Assembly: GCF_036884655.1 (NCBI RefSeq)
Contig: NC_088348.1
Coordinates: 21,517,001 to 21,581,000, forward strand
From: Musa acuminata AAA Group
Taxonomy: Eukaryota > Streptophyta > Magnoliopsida > Zingiberales > Musaceae
Direction of reading: 5' to 3'
DNA: 64,000 nt
Each line of letters starts with the position of its first letter. Position 1 is the stretch's first letter. This document shows, piece after piece, positions 43,678-57,600 of the stretch. The notes beneath the pieces are model-generated. The model was not told the origin of the DNA, made no database searches, and saw only the letters and a program-made list of their open reading frames with translations. Position numbers and translations under genes: made by a program.

Positions 43678-45615
43678 TCATGCATACAAATCACTTTGAA
43701 CCATTTGTTGGTTCTGATGCTGAGAATGTTGCTGCTCCTGCTGATGATGAGGCTGCTGTTGCTGCTGATGCTGCCACTGTCCCCCGCTTTTATGCCCATG
43801 CTCAGACACGCCAGCTGACAATTGCTGTGGTGGTACCAGGCCCTGGCCAGAGGAGGGCACTAAAGCTTCACTTCCCACTAAATTTTCCTGTGGTGAGCTA
43901 GCCACATTAGCTATCGTTGTTGGTGCATTCTTATCATATAATGGCTCTGGATTCCACAGGGTGGAAGATGAAACCGCAGAAGCAGAAGTGCCTGAATCAG
44001 TACACTGAGGAATTGATGCACTCGGAACTATCTGATTGATTTGGCTCTGATCAGTTGATGATTGCATCCTACCACTGGGATTTATCTGCCGGCTTTGCTG
44101 CAGCGCTGTTCTTTGAATGCTTTGATGAGACTGATTCAGATAATGCTGCTGTGGTTGCTGATGTTGTTTAGGCAAAGGCATCGAAGATGGAATTGAGGCT
44201 TGCTGAGAAGCTAAGATGTTATGGCTGGGAGAACTCGGAGCTGAGCCTTGATTGCAGGTATCAGACATTGGCGACGATTGCTTTGTTGATTGTGGCAGTG
44301 GATGAGTGTAGATATTTGTTTGGCTTCCAGATTGATGCCAACTTGGGTTCAGACATGGGCTACCAGGAAAAACACCTTGGCCCTGATGCATCAGATGTTT
44401 ATCAGAAACTCTGTTCTTAGAAGCTGTTGAAAAGCCACTAATTTGGGAGGCATCTGCTGATATGTTATGATGATTTAACATGTTCCCTCTGCCCAAATCT
44501 TTCATAAGTTTGGCCTGCTGCTGTGTATGTTGTCTTTGCTGCTGTTGTTGCCTTGGCTGATGTTGTTGAACCTGCCGTTGTCTTTGCTTCATAATCTGAT
44601 TTGAAATTCCAGATGGTGGGTTCCTCAACAAATTTTGCTGCTTATGTTGACCTTGTGAAGAAGATACTGGAGTCACAGGAGAACATGACTGGGATTGCGG
44701 TTGCATCTGTGAATTATTTTGAACTGGTGTCACTGCATTTGGTCCATTGATATGCTGGGATTGAGGTGTTATCCTATGTTGCAGTTGTCTCTCTTTAGCA
44801 ACTCGCATGGCATATGCCTGCTGCTGTGGACTGGAGTGGCTTGTGCTTTGCATGTGATGGTGAGGGTTTCCAAGCATATGTTGTTGTTGCACCATTTGAT
44901 GAGACTGTTGGTGTTGTTGAATCGAAAATGTTGGAACAGATGCAGGAAGCGTCACATTAGAAAAGGAGGCACTCATTCCACTGAAAGGAGAAATAGACTG
45001 CCCATTCGCTTGTGAGACTTGCAGCTGAAGTTCTGGCATCATCATCTGCCTATGTTCCTCTGCAATTTGACCAGGCTACACAAAAAAATAGAATTCAGTT
45101 GTCAGAAGTCACCACGATGAAAATGATATTCTGTAATATCAAGCATGTTAAAGTTTTAACCACAAGTTGTCTTATCACCGCCTTTTGAAATGTTCAATTT
45201 CATCACTATTATCTTGAGGATTAACATGATGATTGTACATTTTTTGCCTATTTATAATTGTTATACATTATTCCAAATTAGATCAAGGTTTCAAGCTAAA
45301 AGGTATGGGATGAATTTGGTCCAATGATGATACTTTTCACATTGATTAAGTAAAAGCTTGTCTTAAAAATTTTGATTACCAGACTCGTACCAGTCCCTAG
45401 GCAGACTGGTAGCATTGGCATGGCAACACAGTATATCATCATCAGCACCCCAAGGAGGGAGGAAGAGGAGAGAAGGCAAAAGAGACGTGGAGAACCGGAC
45501 TAAGAGGAGATAAGGGGAGGAAGAAGCGGAGGAACAGGAGAGGAGAAGATGTACCAAGCTGAGAGGCAGGTGGCGAGGGCAGCGACAAGCAACATGTGGC
45601 ACCAAGAAACTGGGT

Positions 45616-45667
<52 letters not shown>

Positions 45668-48600
45668 ACATAAAAAGACAATGACAACTATCAAAACAAA
45701 CAAAAAATTAAGTCCAGTTCTGACATCTCAGGTGCAATTACTGCAGTCCTTACCGGGCCTGAACTGGATTATAACCCAATTAATGCAAGTTACCTAGCAG
45801 TAGCCTAGATACTGAACCAGGCTAGTCAAAGAGTCTTTGGTCCTATAAAGACTGCTTGTCATGTACCAGTCCAGGCAAAATTTTAAACCACAAATCAAAG
45901 TAATATGCAACATCTAAGTCGCCCCTTAGACTAATAATTTGCATGAAACAAACCTTATTGCCATATGATGCAAATTCAGAACTTAGTAGCCATAGGTTCT
46001 TTATGCCCAAATGTACATCTATAACCTCATTGTTCTCAGTTATAGGATGTTTGGGCATCACAATCTCACTCAAATCAGTACCCTCACCAATTCACCACAG
46101 GAAACCATAATCTTGGATTTTAACGTGGGACTAACCTGAGAAAGTTTGATTGTGGGATGTGTCAATCCACATAAAGACCTACAAGAGGTGACACCATCCA
46201 TGATGATCCAATCAAACACTATTCCAACAAATTTATGAAACAAGTCTTGCCATAGCTCAGCTTCACCCCGTGTTATTAGTAAAGTGGCTAAGTGGGTAGG
46301 AGAGAAGTCTAGAGAAATTGATAGTACTATATTTAAAATTTGGTATACTGAAAAAGTTAAAAGAAAGAAATGATGTAGAAATCATTATTTGTAATGATCT
46401 TAAAAACAATATTGTAGATGTAAAAAGATTTGAAGATAAAATTATAATTCTAAAATTTGTCTTAGGAGAAGAGGTTTTGAACAAGTGTTTATGCCCTCAA
46501 GTATCGAAAAGGAATTTTAGGAAAACTTCAATGATATAATTCAACGAATAGCTATGTATGAAAAACTTATAATTGGAGGACATTTGAATAGTCATGTTGA
46601 AAAATATATGATGAATTTAAAGAGATACATGGGAGCTTTGGTTATAAAGAGAGAAATAAAGGATGGTGTGATTTTAAATTTTGTCACTTCATATGATCTC
46701 AAGATTATAAATACTCACATCAAAAAGAGAGATAAGCTTTTAATTGCTAATAAGAGTGGTCACAACAGCAGTCAAATAGACTTTTCTTCGCACTAGAAAG
46801 CAGCAATTTAAAAAGGCGCTCGGGCGCTCGCCTAGGCGCTCGGGCAAGGCGAGGCAAGGCCCGAGCACCTCGCTAAACTTCTAGGCGGCGCGCTTCAAAG
46901 AGGCGCCGCCTGGGCGCTCACCCGAGCCCACGCGCTGGGCGCTTCGGGCGAGCGCCTGGGTTAAACCAGGCGACCGAACTAGGATTTTAGGTCTGGTTCG
47001 ATCCTAGTTCGGTCTCCGGTGGTTAGTTGGTTCAATCGAACCAACTAAAACCGATATCAGCGACAACCCAACCCTAACCCTCGTTGCCACTGCCGCTCCC
47101 GATCCCGATCCCGTTGCTCGTCGCTGCCACTCCCGCTCCTGCTCCCGCTCCCACTCTCGCTCCTACTCCCGCCGCCGCTATCGCTGCTCGCCGCTCTCGC
47201 TGCCTCTGCCTCCTTATACTCCCGTTGCTGCTGCCTCCTTACACTCCGCTGCCGCTTCCTCTTTTCTCAGTCAGCACCCCCTTACACTTCCTTCTTCTCA
47301 TTCTGTTAACAGTATACAGTATACTGTTAATATTGTTAGGTTTATTTGAAATTATTAATTTTCAATACTGTTAATATTTTAAATAATTATATTTATTAAT
47401 TATATTATATATTTTTTATATTTTAGCGCCTCGCGTTGCTCGGGCGAGCGCCTGAGCGAGCACTTAGCGCCTCGGGCGTTTTTGGACCTTGGCACCTTTT
47501 GGCGCCTAGCGCTTTTTAAATCACTGCTAGAAAGTTAGATAAAGTTATATGTAAGAATTATAAAGTTATACCCAGTGTAAGCTTGAGGAATTAATGTACG
47601 TTGATGGTATTAGATTTTTGTTGTAGAACATGAAAGAAAAAAGATATTAGAAAAATTTAGACTAGATGATGGAATTTTAAAGATAATATTATAAAATTTT
47701 TAAAAATAGGATGGAAATATATGTAACTTGAAACTTAGATGGGATAATATTAATATTCTTTAGAATATCCAATATAAATATGAGCTTAACAAAAGAGGTT
47801 TTTGGTAAAACTAAAGGTAGAGGTATAGCTTTATGAGAGAGTTGGTGGTGTAACGAAGTTCAAAAAACAATTATTAATACTAAAAGATCATCCTTTAAAT
47901 ATTGACAAAATTATAAAAAATGAGAAAAAATAAAAGATATAATCTAAAAAAGAGGATAAAAGAGTTGTTAGTATGGCAAGATATAAAACATGATAATTTT
48001 TATAACTAAGGATGGAAAAAAAAATACATATTGAATTGTTAAAACTAGAAAAATAAAGTGTAAGGATTTAGTTAATATTAGATGCATTAAAGATGATAAT
48101 CAAAGAATACTTATTAATGATAATGAAATTGAAGAAAGATGGAGAAATTAGTTTTATAAATTATTTAATGAATATTCTACAAATGATAGCTTTAGCGATA
48201 GACAATAGTTGTAGATTTAATAATCATAGATTTTTTTCTAAAACTTACTTACCTAAAATTAATTTGATTTTATGCCTGGAAGATCAATAAAAGAAGTTAT
48301 TTATTTATTAAATGAAAAGTATGGAGATAAAAAGAAAGATTTGCATACGATTTTTATATGACTTTTATTGATTTATAAAAAGCCTATAATAGAGTTCCTA
48401 AAGATTTATCATGATATATTTTTGAAAAGAATGATTTATTGACTAATTATATTAATTTATAATGGATATGTATGATAATATAACTACTAGTGTTAGAACT
48501 ACATAGAGTTTGTCTAGTGAGTTCCTATTAGACTACATCAAGGATCCCTTACGTTTTTCACATTGATAATAAATATTCCATTCATTTACCGAATACACTC

Positions 48601-51600
48601 TAGTAAGAGTAATGTATTTATCAATGATATTGTCTCAATCGATCTAATACTAAGCTTGAGTTATGGATGTAATTCTCATAAACTAAAGATTTTAGATTAC
48701 GTAGAACTAGAACTGAATACATGAGATGCAATTTTAGTAATATTAGGAATAAACGAAAGGATATAGCTAAATTGGATAGACAAGAAGTTTCATTAAATAA
48801 AAGTTTTAGATATCTTAGATCAACTATTCAACGAAGTGGAGCGATTGATAAAGATATAATTCATAGATTAAAAAATAATAATTTAAAATTTAAAATAGCC
48901 AAAGATGTCAAGAGTCTTGTGTGGTCATCACCTTTAACGTTAAAAAAAAAAATTGTAACGAGTAAGTGGCGTAGGTAGAATTTGAGCTCAAGACCTTGCA
49001 ATAAACTTCCAAAGTTTTTACTAGCTAAACTAGCAGACACCTTCACACATACTCCGCGACACCAAGCCACTTACCCACAATGTTAAAGTCCTCTAAAAGT
49101 TGTCTTATAAAAGAAAGTTTTATAAGACAATCTTTAGAATAGTAGTGCTTTATGGATCTATGATGGGTAGTTAAAACACAACATACAAAAAGTTTGTGTC
49201 GTTGAGATGAAAATGTTGAGGCAGATATGTGAAGTTACAAGGAAAGATTAAAAAAATATTTTTATTTATGAACAATTAAGTATCGATTCAACAGAGGGTA
49301 AAATGAGGAGAATCGTCTAAGATTGTATGAACATGTACAAAGGAGACCAACAAACGCAATAGTTAGAAGTAAAATGATTACTACTGGTGGAATGTGACAG
49401 GTGGAGAAAGACCTAAAAAGGCTTTAATGAAAACTACAAATAAAGATCTAATACTCTGAACCAAGGATCGTTTTTTCAAGCATCGAACTCGTTTTGGTGA
49501 TCTAGTCAGACTGATACATACCGATCAATATTGGTGTACCATGTGTCGATACACCAATATGTACCATTGTTTTAGAGGAAGAAAAGGAAGAAGAGGAAGG
49601 GGCGATGGAGAAGGTAGGAAGGAGCAAGGAAGAAGAGATAATCGAGGACGAGGAAAGAAAAGAGGCATACCTGAGAAGCAATTAAGGCAAAGACCATGCG
49701 TAGTGGCGATGTGCAGCGAGATCGCTGCAAGCGGAGGTCGTCGTGTGTGGTGAGGTCATAGCCTGCGTGAGAAGCGAGGTCAGTCACAGTAAGAAACGGA
49801 GGTCGCGGCTACATGAGAAGCGAAGGCTGCGTGCTCGAGAAATGAGAAGTGATTAGCGTTGGGAAATTTTTTCTCTTTTGTATGGGTGGACCGAGTTGAA
49901 GGCGGTCCATGTACCAGTTAATGCCCAGATCGATACATAGCGCCTATTTCGTACTAGTTCAGGCAAAACGCCATTTATCACTCTGAAGTATACCATTTTA
50001 CAATCTCAAAAATAGCGGCACACAAGGAACTCTAACCTTCATGAAGATGTGGAGAGTTCATACGATGATATAATGCATTCTAAGACTATCTTGATGTCAT
50101 TTTTTGAGCTAAGGTTGTGACCACAATATCAAGTACATGCTTGACATAGGTACGAGTAGTGGAATGCGGTATAGCTAGCACATTTCACAATTTGTACTAG
50201 TACCTCGATCCTTGGGAAGAGGCTAGTGAGTAAGGACTTATATCCAACATCAAATCTAATCAATGAATCTAAAGATACAATCATCTGTAGTAGTGAATTT
50301 GACCTACACCATGTGAACCTGATTTAAATAGTTTTAATCAAAGAATGCCATTTCGCCCAGACTAGTACAAAACGAGTAGTAGTATTTGCCAGTCTGAGAT
50401 TGAACTGGTATATGGATGGCCCCCATTTAGGGCAGTCCGATTCAGCCATATAAAAAGACTTGCATCTTCTACACTAATTGCATCTCCTCATACTCGCACA
50501 AGACCCATCCCGAGATCCTCTGTAGCATATCACCTTTTGGGAAACGCACCTCTTCTCCTCCTCTTCCTCCTTCCTCCACCACCTCCTCCTCCTCCTTCCT
50601 CTTTCTCCTTTTACTCCACTCTCCGTTTTTGTTCTGAGTCACTAGTACGTACTGATCTGGCGATGAATAGACCCCTAGCACCCAAAATTGGTACCCGAAA
50701 CAGTGTTCTTTGGTTTTAATTCATAATAACTATATAAAAAATGGTCCAGTGAGATATGGGCCAATGTAAGAAAAGTTGCTTGGAGATCTTAAAAACATAA
50801 AGAACATCAATTAGCCTATTTAACTGCATATGAGTTGATTCAGGCTTTTGAACTTGATATTTTCTGTACATGACAAGAAAGGGTGACTTAAGGATTAACA
50901 TGTTTAAATTTATGCTAAGTACTCATTCTCAAACAGAATAATGAACAGATCTTAGGATATGACCTTTAAATTGATTCAAACATAGTAACTATATTGGAAA
51001 ATTTAGATCCAGGACAATCAAGAAAGATTAATGGGTTTAAGGGTACGTGGATTAACTATGGACTTTCAAACCCATAAAATGAGATCAACAAATGACTCTC
51101 CACTTGCCAATGTAATAATCAAGGTAGATAATAAGTAGTAATGTTGTGACACGAAGAGAGTAAGAGGTGATCCTTAAGATTTAGTTCTAATAAAAGGAAT
51201 TTGACATGGAAATTGAACCTAATATCTTGGCATGAGCAAGGGTACTTAGTCGACCCAAATAAAAATACACTTTAGACCTAGGTTCGACGGTGAATAAGTG
51301 ATAGAACATAAGACCTAGGTTGCATGGGGAATAAGTTATAGAAGATAAAATCTAGGTATCTATACATGGAACAACTGTGGAAGACACATGACAAGACATA
51401 GCATATGACATGTTTACTCCTATATTTTGATGATCAATAACTCAACTAATGAGTTGGCAAGATAAATTGTTTTAAAAAAGTTGCAGATTACGGAGTCAAA
51501 ATGATCTCCGAAGAGATTCAACTCATAGAAAAGACTTCAAGAAGTGTGAAACATGGACAACAGTCTCAAAAAGCCCGAACTGGGCTAGGCCTATCCTAGG

Positions 51601-54600
51601 TGGTACCCATCAGGCAATGGTACGCACTAGGCCAGGCATTAGTGGCACCTAGAAAATGCCCAGGCAGCAATACCACCTGACAGCACCGATAGCACCAGTG
51701 GTGATGGTGCATGGTTGTTCGGCGATTATTCATAGATTTTGAAGTACTCTCACACTTTCTCTCACAGCAAAGGAAGGCTAGGGCTTTCATTAGTATCCCC
51801 ACCAGCTGAGTGGCCTTGCAGCACAGGAATGAAAGTGAACTCGAGTATTCTATGTGCAAGAGAAGCATGAAAATTCTTTTGTCAAGCTTCTTTGAATTAT
51901 AAAATTCTTTAGCTCTCTCACACTATTTTAGGTGCCCATGAGGATAAACACAAGGATAGGAGGACTTGGAGACAAATACATATCAAGAGTCAAACTTCTA
52001 CTTTATGCCTTTGTGGAATGAAACCTGGAAAAGCATTGAAATGTACAATACATATAGTATCTCCTCAAAACAAGTGATGCCACAGTCTTAAAATGTCTCT
52101 ACCAAGGTTTACAATTTTGACTGTCGGTGCCACCTAGACCATAGAGAAGTGAATCCAACCCTATAGTCCGAGCAGCACAATCAGTATGGTTATCATATCA
52201 GGCAATAAGCCCAGTATCAAATGGCACTGAGTAGTTTGACCAGTAAATACTGGCCCATACTAACCAATATTCCCGGTTTCTAGACCTTGGACTCTGCAAA
52301 ATTTACCACCTCTATTGTCAACATATATGCAACCTAGGACACCTCTGAATGAAAATTAGGTAAGGCCCTAAAGAAATATGGGATATTCTCAATCTGTTGA
52401 GAGAATTCTATTAACTTTATTTACTGATGAAGAGAATATATGGGATATTCTCAACATATATGCAACCTAGGACACCTCTGAATGAAAATTAGGTAAGGCC
52501 CTAAAGAAATATGGGATATTCTCAATCTGTTGAGAGAATTCTATTAACTTTATTTACTGATGAAGAGAATATAAATATATACAAGTAATTACAAAGAATA
52601 ATAATGACAACACTTGAATATTCTGCATGATTGAAGAAAAATTAGAAACCAAAACTGCATATTAGTAACAATTATGATAACTGGTTGGAATTAATTGGAA
52701 CAAAAAAATAGTAGAGGATTAATATTCAAATGTTTGGACTGAAAACTGCTCCTCAAATCCACAGGTTGGCTAAGAGTGCTTATTATCAATAACTTCTTTT
52801 TTTATTTATGTTAATCCTAGAGAAAGCAAGCTTTCTTTAATTGATGTTGTCATGTAAGAAAATATGAATTGAACACTGATGATCAATATGAGATAGAAGC
52901 TTAAAGTTGACAATCCAAAGCACTATTTATATCTTCAAAATCTCAGTTCTTGTTGGGAAAAAAGTTGAATTCCAATAAATAATTTATTAAGATATTTATA
53001 ATATGCAGAAACACAAAAAACCACTCCAAAATTATGTAAGAGCAAACTGATGCAAGTAGTCACAAAGCTCACCCGCAACATTTGCAAAGGATCCCGTGGG
53101 CGCATCATTGAGTTTCCTGGGCTACATATAGCACTTGGATGAACATTGACAGAGTTTTGCACCCCCTGACCGCCACTTGAAAGCATGCTTCCAGTGGAAA
53201 CCATGTTCAGCATGCCTGGGGAACTTATTCCTTGAAATGATGGCCTTGGCAAGGGAATTCCTCGATTCACCCCAGGCATCATTCCCATGCCACCAGCACC
53301 AGGCAACATTCGGACACTACGATCAACTCCAACTGGTAGAGACCCAGATAAGGACATACTAGATTGTTGAGGATTTCTTCCAGAAAGCATTTGGCTATAC
53401 TGTTGCATTCTTTGTGGATCATCAACAGGTGAGCTAGATGGTCTTGGAACACCATACCTCTGGGAATCTCTGTGGCAACAATTTTTTATTCTATAAGCAC
53501 TAGAAGTACATCTCAGAAATCATGTGAGATGAGAAGAATTGGGATATAATCACTAAAAAACCTATTTTTAATATTTGATATGATAGAAGCAAGATGGAGA
53601 TTCTAGATCTGAATACCTATAAGAGGAATTCAATGGTGCAGAAGATGGTGGCAAGCTGCTAGTTAGGCCCATCCCAGGAGATCCCTGTAACATGGTACTC
53701 ACACCTGATGTAGGAAGACTCGGAGGCACAGGACCTTGATGGTTCCCGACTCCTAAGCTACCAGCATGAGGCCCCTGATACCCAAGAGGAAAAGCATCTG
53801 GGCTTGAAGAGATTGATTCGCAAAAATCAAGTGGCCTGTACATACAACAATAAAAGATGTATGAAATGATTAAGCCTGCAAAGGCAAACAGGTGAACAAA
53901 GGTAAAAAATAAATTAGTGACAGATAGCAAGAATGGCCAAATTAGCTTACGTTAATATTCCTCCATTCAAGTTGTTTGGGCATACATGTGAAAGAGCAAC
54001 CACATGAGAACTATGAGCTGGTGTCGTTGGCTTCTGTTCCTGATTATCATTCTTCACAAAATACAAAATTTCACAAAATGAGGGTGAATCATAGCATGCT
54101 TTAAAAAACCAAGTTGCAAATAGGTTTGTATAGAATTAAAAATATGGTAGCATATTTCACACAGTGATTGCTAACCAATTCTCTGCACCCGAAAACTGGA
54201 AGCTACCAAAAACCACAAATTAAAGAAACCAGCTAATGGGTTCGATCAAACAATGCAATTTTAGGTTCTAGTTATTAGCAAATTGTCCAGTCTGCATAAC
54301 GTTTCCGAGTTGCAGCAAATTAAAGAATAAAAAACCATATTTAGCCGTTTAGCGCATATAAGCAAATTGAAACTAGACAAACGAGATATGATGTTATCAT
54401 GAATATAAAAAAAGTACACAAACTAGGCACTAATACAAGATTAACCAGAAAAAGGACCTGACGGCTATAGGAAGACAGTTTCTGTCCAAGCAAGATAATC
54501 TTCTCAAAATGTGCCTTCAGAATATCCTCTTCCATTGGTCCCTGAAGGCGCTGAAACAATTGTCGTGCACTTCCCTGATGTGCATTACAAGACAAATAAT

Positions 54601-57600
54601 GTTAGATAAGTTTGACAAGGACCAATCTACAGCATAAGTAGAAGTTCATGCCTTCAACAACCAATCAATAAGAAAAAAGGAAAAAACAAAGTGCATATCT
54701 CAGAAGCAGTAGCACGAGTTCTTGCCTTTGGAATGCCAGGTAGAGTGGATGGATAAGGTTGGGATGAACCAGAATCTTCCGTGCTGTCAGCCCCATCTCC
54801 GGCACTTTTGTCCATCAAAAATTTGTGCCGCTCTTTGCATTCTTTAGGCTTACGGAAGATACACTGACATACAGATGCATTATTATCATGAATCCATGAA
54901 ATAAGGTAGAAAGGATTTGTGAAAAAAGTAGAATTTTCTAGTGGTAAAATGAACTGAATAAAAGAAAAAGAATGAACCAGGAAACACTATTGGTCTTGGA
55001 AGACAACTGTTTAAGAAAGAAACAATAGTGACAAACGACAAACTTTTTCATGAAATTCTTTGAATGAAGATAAAAAAGGGGAAAAGTTTGTACACAAGTG
55101 ATAATGTAAATAAACCAAACAGAGAACTGAAATTTAAAAGGTAAAATGAAAAAAAAATAACATCATGATTCTGATCAGGAAGACCTGAAAATCAATAAAA
55201 GAAACCAACCATGCAAAAACATTATTATAGCAGCACGATATAGGATTCATGCAAAACTGGCATCTCGAGCATGGATTAAAAAACACGGATTCACCTTGAA
55301 CTGGAGGGTGCTGTTGATTGCATCACTAACTAGCTCCCAGTTTGGACCCATATCATGAACAAGGACAACAAGTGCCTGGTATAAGCATGACACAATAATC
55401 AAAATACATTTTAGATGACAAAGATAACAATGCAAATGACAACATCAAAGCAACCTGGTCCTCAAAATTTGACCATAGACTTCCAGATCCAGACTGTCCA
55501 GCAGCCATCTGCCACATGGAAGAAGACTTTCAGGAATCAAAATTAATACAATCATCAAGCTAAGTATGGACAACCAACTCATTTCATGTCATATTTTCAT
55601 AATGATGCGAATAAAAAAAAGTTTTTTTCCTTTTTATTTTCTCCACTATGAATACTGGACATCTAAATAGAAGATACACACTGGAACTAACTTTACCCAA
55701 GTACACGTCATAAACACATAGACAAGTAGGCATTGAACTCCAAGATGAAAGCATAAGATTTAAGAACCTCAGTGAATCCTGAAAGACCTAACTATACTCT
55801 GATACAAATGATGCTGCCACCAAAAAATCAAAATGAAAAACAAAACTATAAAAAAAAGAAAAAAAAACTATACCTTCAATGCTTTACTTTTTCTTACACG
55901 ATCCCGATTAGCAATAAGTTTGACGAGCTTATTTGAATTGGACATATTACTCATCTGGGAATCAACCGGTGAAGGCAATGAACCGGCCACAGGGGTAAGT
56001 GCCTCAAGCGAAGCCTCCAGCGGTTGCTTCAGAAGTTTTGGCTTCTTGGCAGCATGTTGACCGTAAACAACTGTAACCATGTAACAAAGATCCCTTTTTA
56101 GGAAATCTCAATGTAAAATAATGAAAATCATTTGTCAAATAATGTGAAGTATTTAAATGATCTTATATATATAACAATAGTCAAACTCAAAGAAATTACC
56201 AGTGCCTCCATTTGAGTCAAAATTTTGTGACTCCATTCTCTTCTTAACATGTTCCTTCTGAAACCCACAGGGAAGCATATAAAATAGAGTAAAAATAATA
56301 ATCACGCACAGGCCTTGACATACGGTACTTATTCTAGCAAAATAAACCACACAGCAATAGAAAGAAAAATCAGATCGAAAACAGAGAATAAAATATCAGA
56401 AATGACAGCTACACAAGACATTAAACACCCAGAAAAACCAAGTAGAAGAAACACTCTTGGAGGAACTCAAGACCTACATGCGATGCTCCCTCCCTTAAGA
56501 TGTGGCATCACAAAACCTTGTGAACTAATTAATGGCATATTGCAAACACAAATTACCTGTTCATGCTGAATCACAGGATCAACATGCAACCTTTGGTCGT
56601 ACGAGCACCCCTGGATTGAAGCCTGATACATTACATAGTATCACTTTACCCAAAAAAAAATTGCAAAAAAGATGCTCAAGCACAAAAGTCTTTACCTTTC
56701 CAGGAACAACTAAAAGATCAGGATCAGTCAGGTTTAGTGAATTCTTGTAGCCAAAATTATTAGGCTTCTTCTTCTTCTTTTTAGATGTTGAGGATATTTC
56801 ATTACCATCATATTGCAATTGCTTCTCAAAGTCCATTGTAGACCCAACCCCTAAGTTTTTCCTGTGCATATATCCACCATGCAATGAATCCTGGTCATCT
56901 TGGAAAGAACTTGTGTCTTCACTTGATACATCTGTTTTAGTAGTCACTTGCAGGGGCCCATTAACTCCACAAGGATAAGGACTGACAACCCGTTGTCGAG
57001 TAGCTCTCTTTACACGTTTTGTCGGAATTGAACCAACACTAAAAGTATTTGAAGTTCTTTTACCATTCAATATAAAAGGTTGATTTCCTGATTTGATTTC
57101 CAAGCGAGGTTCATGAGACAAATGGGTACCACTTTCATTGAGTCTTGCAACAGTAGATTTCTGTCGCATGTGTTTTTGCTTTTTGTGAGAAAGTTTCGAT
57201 GACAAGCCACCTTCAAAAGTTCCAGGAAGGAGATAGGTGCCTGTTTCACCTTCATCCTCATCATATATATTGTCCTGAGTTCCACCTGCTTCAGAACATA
57301 TATACTGTGAGAAGCTCTGCATGATAAAAATCAAAACGAGAACTTGACAATCAGGATGATTACCTGCCACAGAATTGTTAGATGTCTCACAATCGTCCTG
57401 ATGCAAAGAGTTACCAAATTTCTGGCATAATCAATCAAATAAATACCTGAGGATTAAACTTTAACATTGAATTTAAAGAATACGCACTTAAAGATGATTT
57501 ACATGATAAACAAACTAATGCAAATATCTGTCATCCATAATGAAAAAAATTTATCACCCATTTGGAAACTCTGAGATTGTGTGTCAAACGTCTATGAAAA

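Larger units (their letters stand above)
46265..49440 (+). mobile_element. Dead RTE-type non-LTR retrotransposon (LINE)
   Basis: Translated fragments on the plus strand fit one LINE in order. The apurinic endonuclease part has KWVGEKSREI, NDLKNNIVDVKRFEDKII, KLIIGGHLNSHVEK and NKSGHNSSQIDF (46280-46795), resuming after an insertion at 47535. The reverse transcriptase part has FMPGRSIKEVIYLLNEKYGD (about 48270) and LNKSFRYLRSTIQRSGAIDK (about 48800). The tail has LRLYEHVQRRPTNAIVR (about 49330). These are RTE-clade signatures. Stops and frameshifts are everywhere, so it is an old, dead copy. It lies antisense to EAF1. Confidence 0.8.
45076..53072 (-). other. Large intron 17 of EAF1 (about 8 kb)
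   Basis: GT donor at 53072-53071 after the exon ending DPLQMLR, and AG acceptor at 45077-45076 before PGQIAEEHRQ. The intron is filled with a LINE, an hAT-type element, a SINE-like insert and a dispersed GA-rich element family; all exons on both sides remain intact. Confidence 0.88.

Noticed and set aside
43671..45015. Plus-strand frames opposite the last EAF1 exon
   Set aside because: Antisense of the Gln/His CAG/CAT-rich exon; no independent evidence.
47084..47374. Pro/Leu/Ala-rich 96-codon frame
   Set aside because: Simple CCGCTC-type repeat inside the non-autonomous hAT-type element.
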